A stretch of 13,054 bases of DNA from Haplosporangium gracile (Eukaryota; Mortierellomycota; Mortierellomycetes; Mortierellales; Mortierellaceae), in NCBI GenBank assembly GCA_015499985.1, contig JAAAUF010001062.1:1-13054 (forward strand), given 5' to 3'. Each line of letters starts with the position of its first letter. The stretch's first letter is position 1. Positions 8,500 to 13,054 of this stretch are shown here, one piece after another. The notes under the pieces are model-generated. The model saw only the letters and a program-made list of their open reading frames with translations. It did not search any database and was not told where the DNA came from. Position numbers and translations under genes: made by a program.

Positions 8500-10380
8500 A
8501 GAAAGAAAAAAAGGCCTACTGGGTTCTTGTCGTCTACTCCTAGAAGAAATAGCAGTAGACAACGGAGACATCTCCTCCTGACCATAACAGTCCTCCACTC
8601 CACTCCGCCTTCTTTCTTGTCTTCGTTCTCTGCTTCTCTATATTCCTCCTGCTTCCTCTCACACAACACGTCTGGCCAAAGGACCGCCGTAGGACCACTC
8701 AAAGTGCTCCTCAAAATGACGAACTGGTATAACCTTCTGAAATAAACAGACGACACGAATAGAAACAAAGATAAGGAACATGCAGCAATACATCATTTCT
8801 ATCGATCCTTCAACGCTCTTCTCCTACGCTCAAGCAAAATGAAAAAAGATAAATACCAAAGGGCCGGGACCTTTTTACGTACGGCGATGCAAATGATGGC
8901 CAAATCTAACAATTCCCTTTCCACCTTAAGTAGTCAAAAGTTTGCTGCTCCTCTCTCTCTCTCCGTCTCTTCTAGCGCCTAACGATAAATAAATAAAGTC
9001 GCTCACCCAACAAAGCATGAAACAGACATAACCACCATGACCCTTCACGGGTGTTTGAGATGAATATCGGTTTCAACAATGCGTGCCCTACGTACAGAAT
9101 GACAGAAATAACAGATGAAATCGAGAAGAGTCTAGTCTCCTTTACTTGCCCTTCCCTTCCTCGATATCAGAAAAGCGACTCACTTTGTTCAAACTGGTGC
9201 AGCGAAGACTGGCTATCAGAAGGTCAAGCCAAGTCAAGCCAAGGCATGAATGAGAACGAGCCACGACGCCATCCCCTCCACTCCCTTTTTCTTTCCTTGA
9301 TAGATAGGCATGAACTATTATGGCACAGCATGCACAAGCCAAAGGCTGAAAAAAAGCACAGTAAAAGGGGCGCGAACATAGAAAGAAAAAAAAGAGGGGT
9401 CCTTTTCAACAGATAAATCAACACCGACCATGGGCCTCCTTTAATCGGTAATGATGAATGCCCCCCTTCTTCCTTCCCCTTTCTCTTTCTCTTCCCCTTT
9501 CCTCCTTTGCTTGTGCCTTTTATTGCCTGTTCTCCATTATCATCTCCTTGAGCTTGGCTTGGGTAACTTGTGGAAGATTGATCCGGGTGACAAGAGAGGA
9601 AAAAAGAAAACAACGGAAAGATAAAAAAAAAAAAAAAAAGCGGCTCAGTCATTCTTATTTTGAACATGCTTGCTTTGGTTATCAAAAAACCTTTCTTGGT
9701 GTGTGCGCATCTGCGTCGTCCGTCCATCCTCGGGAGAGGGACCATTTGTGGGTTTGGCCATGATCGAGAACGTGTAGATAAACAAACCAAAACAAACAAA
9801 TACAAGACAGGATATAAATTTGTGCAGCATGTGCAATTCGGCCTTTTTGGGCTATCGTCCTCGTAGTCCCCTTCGGCCTCATAGTAGCCCAGGGTACTTA
9901 TTGGACCTGTTGTTATCGGCTGGATGAAAAGAGCATCCCACACAATTCATTGAACTGAGCACTACAAGTGGAGGGACATAAGCAGATTACCACTTTCACA
10001 GGAGGACGACGAGGGCGAGAAGAAAGAAAGGAAGAAAGGAAAGCACAAAACCACATCAATAACGGAACGACGGAGTGAATGCCCTTTTTTCCCCCTTCTT
10101 CACCAATTAAATCGATTTTCGACCGCATTCATAAATGCATAAATGCCCTTGTTTCTCTTTTTTTGCCATAAAAAAGAAGTGTCTAGCAGAAGCTAGTCTA
10201 TAAGTGCACGGGTTCATGGTCAAAGATCAACATCGTAAGTAGACAAGAGAAGCAGTAGCTACTTGGGTATCCATGGTTCGCTCGCCTCCTATTGTACCTG
10301 GTACCCCTTCTCTTATTGTCAGCTGGCAGGCAGAGAGGGCTAAGTTTATCCAGTTCCATGCCCGTTGCATGTGCTTGTTA
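8500..10380. other. Spacer between divergent M28 and kinase genes, no supported gene
   Basis: This 1.9 kb separates the 5' ends of two divergent genes, so it must contain regulatory DNA. Two frames stand out but are not supported as genes: 9051-9416 plus (121 codons) and 9943-9224 minus (239 codons, much of it over purine-rich or A/T runs that avoid stops). A short ATAAATGC duplication occurs at about 10131-10147. No RNA gene was seen. Confidence 0.45.
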
Positions 10381-10398
10381 TTTATGACAAAGAATAAG

Positions 10399-10426
10399 CT
10401 CTCTCTCTCTCTCTCTCTCTCTCTTT
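10399..10426. repeat. (CT)14 microsatellite upstream of the kinase gene
   Basis: Fourteen perfect CT units lie about 370 bases before the kinase ATG. CT arrays of this kind occur in promoters and leaders, and may act on nucleosome placement. That role is inferred here. Confidence 0.9.
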
Positions 10427-10456
10427 CGTACTAAATTGACTCACCAGTGTGATCCC

Positions 10457-10461
10457 ATTGG
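10457..10461 (-). promoter_or_regulatory. Inverted CCAAT box upstream of the kinase gene
   Basis: ATTGG within CCCATTGGTCG gives a CCAAT element on the minus strand, about 60 bases before a TATA-like TTTAAAAA (10521-10528). The spacing suits a HAP/NF-Y-bound fungal promoter. In fungi that complex commonly serves genes of mitochondrial metabolism, which agrees with the product. Confidence 0.35.
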
Positions 10462-10480
10462 TCGTGTCTTTGAGATGCGC

Positions 10481-10500
10481 GTCCGTCCGTCCGTCCGTCC
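10481..10500. repeat. (GTCC)5 tandem repeat
   Basis: Five perfect GTCC units lie between the CCAAT and TATA-like elements of the kinase promoter. Change in copy number would alter the spacing of these two motifs. Confidence 0.9.
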
Positions 10501-10520
10501 TTTCCGTTATCGTCAATCGC

Positions 10521-10528
10521 TTTAAAAA
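10521..10528 (+). promoter_or_regulatory. TATA-like box and start of pyrimidine-rich leader of the kinase gene
   Basis: TTTAAAAA is followed by about 180 bases that are overwhelmingly C and T (about 10540-10720), then an A/C-rich stretch up to the ATG. Pyrimidine-rich leaders are a common feature of fungal genes. The transcript start is probably near or inside this tract. Confidence 0.4.
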
Positions 10529-10791
10529 GAATCCATCGCTCCACTCAAACATTGTTTTTTTTGTCCTTTTATCGCACTCTTCTTCCTCTTCCTTCTTCGT
10601 TCTTTTAATTCTTTCTCTTTCTCTGTCTCTTTCTCTTTCTCTTTCACTTCTTCACTCTTTATTTTTTCTCTTTTTCCTCTACCTTTACTCTTTTTCTTCA
10701 TTCAACTTTTCTCCTGTCCTCATTACTCTTGACAAAGGAAACACTCAGCCAACAATAACACAAAGGAAACAATACAACCAACATAATAACC

Positions 10792-12735
10792 ATGGCTATG
10801 AACAGACTCCCCCAGACAACCTCAAAGTGTCAACGCCTTTACTCCTCTGCGTCCTCCTCTTGTACCTTCTCCTTGACCGCTTCCTGCCTCTCAAGAACAC
10901 CTGCCACAACAGCCGCTGCCACAAGGAGGACACCATTGTTAACTACCAGTAACCCCATGACACCCACAGGAAACAAGACTGCAACCAGTGCGCTCGGACA
11001 GTGTCGGATCGTCACAAGGACTAAACACCACCTCGCCGGAACAAACACTATCTCTTCCTCAACAACAACGACAACAACAACAGGAAGGAAAAGATACAGC
11101 AGTTTGGCTACAGCTGCACACTCACACCAACCACATCCATCGATCACCAACGCCAATGCTGCTGCCAACGCAAGTCGCACTTATCAGCAGGAATCACCCC
11201 AGCTTCTCCACCGGTCCAACCAACAATCCTCACAGCCAATCCATAGCGCCTCCTCGACCTTCCCATCCATGCCCAATTCCAATCCCAATACCACTTCTAC
11301 AACCACCGCCTCTGCCTTTTCTCCACAATCATCTCCTCTCTTCAAGATGAACAACCCAGCCTCGATTGTGAAGCAGCCGCAGGCAAGACGTCGATACAGC
11401 CCGCAACACTTTTATCAGAATCGCATCCTTGACCCATACGTCCATCAAGCCGTCAGTCCGATCACACTCCGCCAATTAGTCTTTTTCGGTCGGAATATGC
11501 AGGAAGATAAGCTTCTTAAATCAGCCAACTATGTCCGGACAGAGCTCCCCATCCGTCTGGCCCATCGGATCCGCGACTTTCAGAACTTGCCCTTTATCGT
11601 CGGAACCAACCCCCATATCGAGCTCGTCTACGATCTCTACTGGCAGGCTTTTGAGAAGATAGCCAAGATTTCCGAGATCAAGACGTTGGAGGAGAACGAT
11701 GCCTTTTGTGAGATGATCAAGGGGATCTTGAACGATCACCTCGTTGTCATCCCCCAGTTGGCGTTGGGTATTATGGAGTGCTCAAAACATATCCCTGCGG
11801 CCCAGGTCGACCAGTTTATGAGCAAGATGCTTCGGTCCAGGATCTCTCGGCGTGTGCTTGCGGAACAGCACATCACCCTCACCAGCAACTTTAATTCGCC
11901 CAATCACATGATGACCGACCGGGGATACATTGGAATCATCTACACCCACATCAAACCCAGGGACATTGTCGAACGGACCGCCCTCCTCGCTGCCGACACA
12001 TGTCGCCAGGCCAGTGGGGGGATGACGCCACCCAAGATCCTCCTCGACGGCAACATTGACGCAGAGTTCACCTACATTCCCGACCACATCGAGTACATCC
12101 TCTACGAGCTCCTCAAGAACTCCATGCGGTTCGTCATGCAGAACGGGAAGCGGGATCCAACGACGGGAGAGTTGCCACCGATCCAGATCACCGTCTGTGA
12201 GGGCACTCATGAGATTGTGTTTCGTGTCTCGGACAAGGGAGGCGGAATCCATCCAGAGATGGAGTCTCAGCTTTGGTCCTATGCCCAGTCCCCAGCTCGG
12301 TTCGCTAATTTCGAAAAGATCTCCAAGATGGCCGCCACCGTTCAGGAGCAGGTTGCTCGGCCCTCTTCGTCGCCCTCAACCTCGACCTCTTTCCAAAAAT
12401 CCGACGGACAGGGACAGGATGAAAACATTGTCCTCCCGCCACCCCCAGCAGCAAACAAAAACCCAACCTACCACCCCAGCGAATCAGCCATGCTTCTTGA
12501 CCGCCACGCACCCTCTCGGAACCAATCTGCCCAAACATCCTCCTTCTCGACTGCAACCTCACCACAGCAGTACAAGAACCAGTCGCTTCACTTAGGAATT
12601 GGTCTTCCTATGAGTCGCGTCTATGCCGAGTACTGGGGAGGAGACCTCAAGGTGTTCACCATGCACGGCTACGGCACCGATGCCTATGCCAAGTTCTGCA
12701 AGTTTGGCAACATTTACGAGAACTTTGACTCTTAA
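10792..12735 (+). CDS. Mitochondrial pyruvate / branched-chain 2-oxoacid dehydrogenase kinase family protein (PDK/BCKDK), intronless
   Basis: The 647-residue product is a GHKL-fold serine kinase of the PDK/BCKDK family, which phosphorylates and inactivates the E1 subunit of a mitochondrial 2-oxoacid dehydrogenase complex. The helical domain starts near 202 (QAVSPITLRQLVFFGR, I224) and contains LLKSANYVRTELPIRLAHRI with the H-box His258, close to BCKDK sequences. The ATP site shows the N-box ELLKNSMR (Glu439, Asn443), the D-box SDKGGGIHPE (Asp481), GIGLPMSR (Gly602/604) and HGYGTD (626-630). The start has a strong context (ACCATGG). Residues 1-17 look like a presequence, with RLY then SS at 15-19 as a likely cleavage site. 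Two features are odd: about 200 Ser/Thr/Asn/Gln-rich residues precede the kinase core, and about 100 Ser/Pro/Gln-rich residues fill the ATP lid (roughly 495-597). No C-terminal DW motif is seen. PDK versus BCKDK substrate is undecided. Confidence 0.93.
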   Translation: MAMNRLPQTTSKCQRLYSSASSSCTFSLTASCLSRTPATTAAATRRTPLLTTSNPMTPTGNKTATSALGQCRIVTRTKHHLAGTNTISSSTTTTTTTGRKRYSSLATAAHSHQPHPSITNANAAANASRTYQQESPQLLHRSNQQSSQPIHSASSTFPSMPNSNPNTTSTTTASAFSPQSSPLFKMNNPASIVKQPQARRRYSPQHFYQNRILDPYVHQAVSPITLRQLVFFGRNMQEDKLLKSANYVRTELPIRLAHRIRDFQNLPFIVGTNPHIELVYDLYWQAFEKIAKISEIKTLEENDAFCEMIKGILNDHLVVIPQLALGIMECSKHIPAAQVDQFMSKMLRSRISRRVLAEQHITLTSNFNSPNHMMTDRGYIGIIYTHIKPRDIVERTALLAADTCRQASGGMTPPKILLDGNIDAEFTYIPDHIEYILYELLKNSMRFVMQNGKRDPTTGELPPIQITVCEGTHEIVFRVSDKGGGIHPEMESQLWSYAQSPARFANFEKISKMAATVQEQVARPSSSPSTSTSFQKSDGQGQDENIVLPPPPAANKNPTYHPSESAMLLDRHAPSRNQSAQTSSFSTATSPQQYKNQSLHLGIGLPMSRVYAEYWGGDLKVFTMHGYGTDAYAKFCKFGNIYENFDS

Positions 12736-12855
12736 TGTCCCCCCTTCCTTTTTTTTTTTTTCTTTTGAGGCTGCTTTTTTTTCTGTCTAATTTTCTCTTT
12801 GATACCACTTTCTTTTGTCTCTTTTTTTTGTTTGCGCATTTGTTTTGTACTATAG

Positions 12856-12866
12856 AATAAAATAAA
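12856..12866 (+). terminator. Overlapping polyadenylation signals of the kinase gene
   Basis: Two AATAAA hexamers overlap by one base (12856-12861 and 12861-12866), 121 bases after the TAA stop and behind T-rich DNA. This is a convincing 3' end signal for the kinase transcript. Confidence 0.65.
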
Positions 12867-12955
12867 ATGAGAAAAAAAACCAGAATCATCCATTTTTTTA
12901 TACTTTGTATCTGAAAGTCACATAAGAGCAACAGGAGGAGGAGGTCATGGCCTCA

Positions 12956-12967
12956 GTTGACGTCAAC
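12956..12967. promoter_or_regulatory. Perfect CRE palindrome (TGACGTCA)
   Basis: GTTGACGTCAAC is a 12-base perfect palindrome centred on the full ATF/CREB site TGACGTCA. It lies downstream of the kinase gene, near the possible 3' end of a convergent gene, so it is not at an obvious promoter. The match is exact; binding is inferred. Confidence 0.3.
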
Positions 12968-13005
12968 GGGTAGTGTCCTTAGCTGCATGGAACGGAGAGC
13001 GGTGA

Positions 13006-13054
13006 TCAGCAGTCATCTTTGTACGACAAGATGGCATGCTTGTTGACTATGCGA
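13006..13054 (-). CDS. Possible 3' end of a convergent gene cut by the right edge
   Basis: Read on the minus strand, the last bases give RIVNKHAILSYKDDC and a TGA at 13008-13006. The codons (GTC AAC AAG CAT GCC ATC TTG TCG TAC) show the C/G-ending bias of the real genes in this window. A TATAAA-type variant polyadenylation motif lies about 105 bases further on, near 12896-12901. Sixteen codons cannot identify a family, and the open frame may be chance. Confidence 0.25.
   Translation of the reverse strand, partial: RIVNKHAILSYKDDC

Noticed and set aside
9051..9416. 121-codon plus frame with ordinary amino-acid composition
   Set aside because: Its length is within what chance gives in 13 kb read in six frames. 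An upstream ATG (9037) opens a short competing frame, and no family motif is visible.
10988..11350. Gln/Pro-rich plus frame, and the opposite-strand Val-rich frame at 10839-11180
   Set aside because: Both are shadows of the low-complexity N-terminus of the kinase; alternate frames of ACA/CAA-rich DNA seldom contain stops.
12056..12595. 179-codon plus frame overlapping the kinase
   Set aside because: An alternate frame of the kinase core and ATP lid; the conserved N-box and D-box lie in the other frame.

Overview
The window looks like nuclear DNA of a filamentous fungus. Short spliceosomal introns carry GTACGT, GTAAGT or GTGAGT donors and GCTAAC-type branch sites. 5' leaders are long and pyrimidine-rich, AATAAA polyadenylation signals follow the stops, and coding stretches favour C in third codon position against AT-rich, microsatellite-rich spacers. 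My best guess is an early-diverging lineage (Mucoromycota, perhaps Mortierellomycetes). That rests on general style, not on a marker gene.

Layout. (1) Bases 1-580, minus strand: the N-terminal 193 residues of a secreted subtilisin-like (S8) protease, running off the left edge, with a TATA-like box near 790. (2) About 800-5640: nearly 5 kb with no gene I can support. It holds isolated promoter-like motifs, hairpins and several simple repeats. (3) 5684-8314, minus strand: a seven-exon gene, reconstructed by hand, for a 523-residue single-pass membrane M28 zinc aminopeptidase with a PA domain. All metal ligands are present, and the short cytosolic tail carries an acidic dileucine sorting signal. 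(4) About 8500-10380: a second gene-poor spacer with one unexplained 239-codon open frame. (5) 10399-12735, plus strand: a pyrimidine-rich promoter and leader, then an intronless gene for a mitochondrial PDK/BCKDK-family protein kinase. It has a long low-complexity N-terminus and a large insertion in the ATP lid. (6) 12856-13054: polyadenylation signals, a perfect CRE palindrome, and what may be the last codons of a convergent minus-strand gene.

The genes do not form an evident pathway. The S8 protease would act outside the cell and the M28 enzyme in the vacuole/endosome lumen or at the cell surface, so both could serve protein breakdown. The kinase would restrain a mitochondrial 2-oxoacid dehydrogenase and so link to carbon or branched-chain amino-acid use. 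No virus, transposon, CRISPR array, tRNA or rRNA was found. The parts most worth a second look are the sorting signal of the M28 enzyme, the intron directly behind its last zinc ligand, and the unusual build of the kinase.
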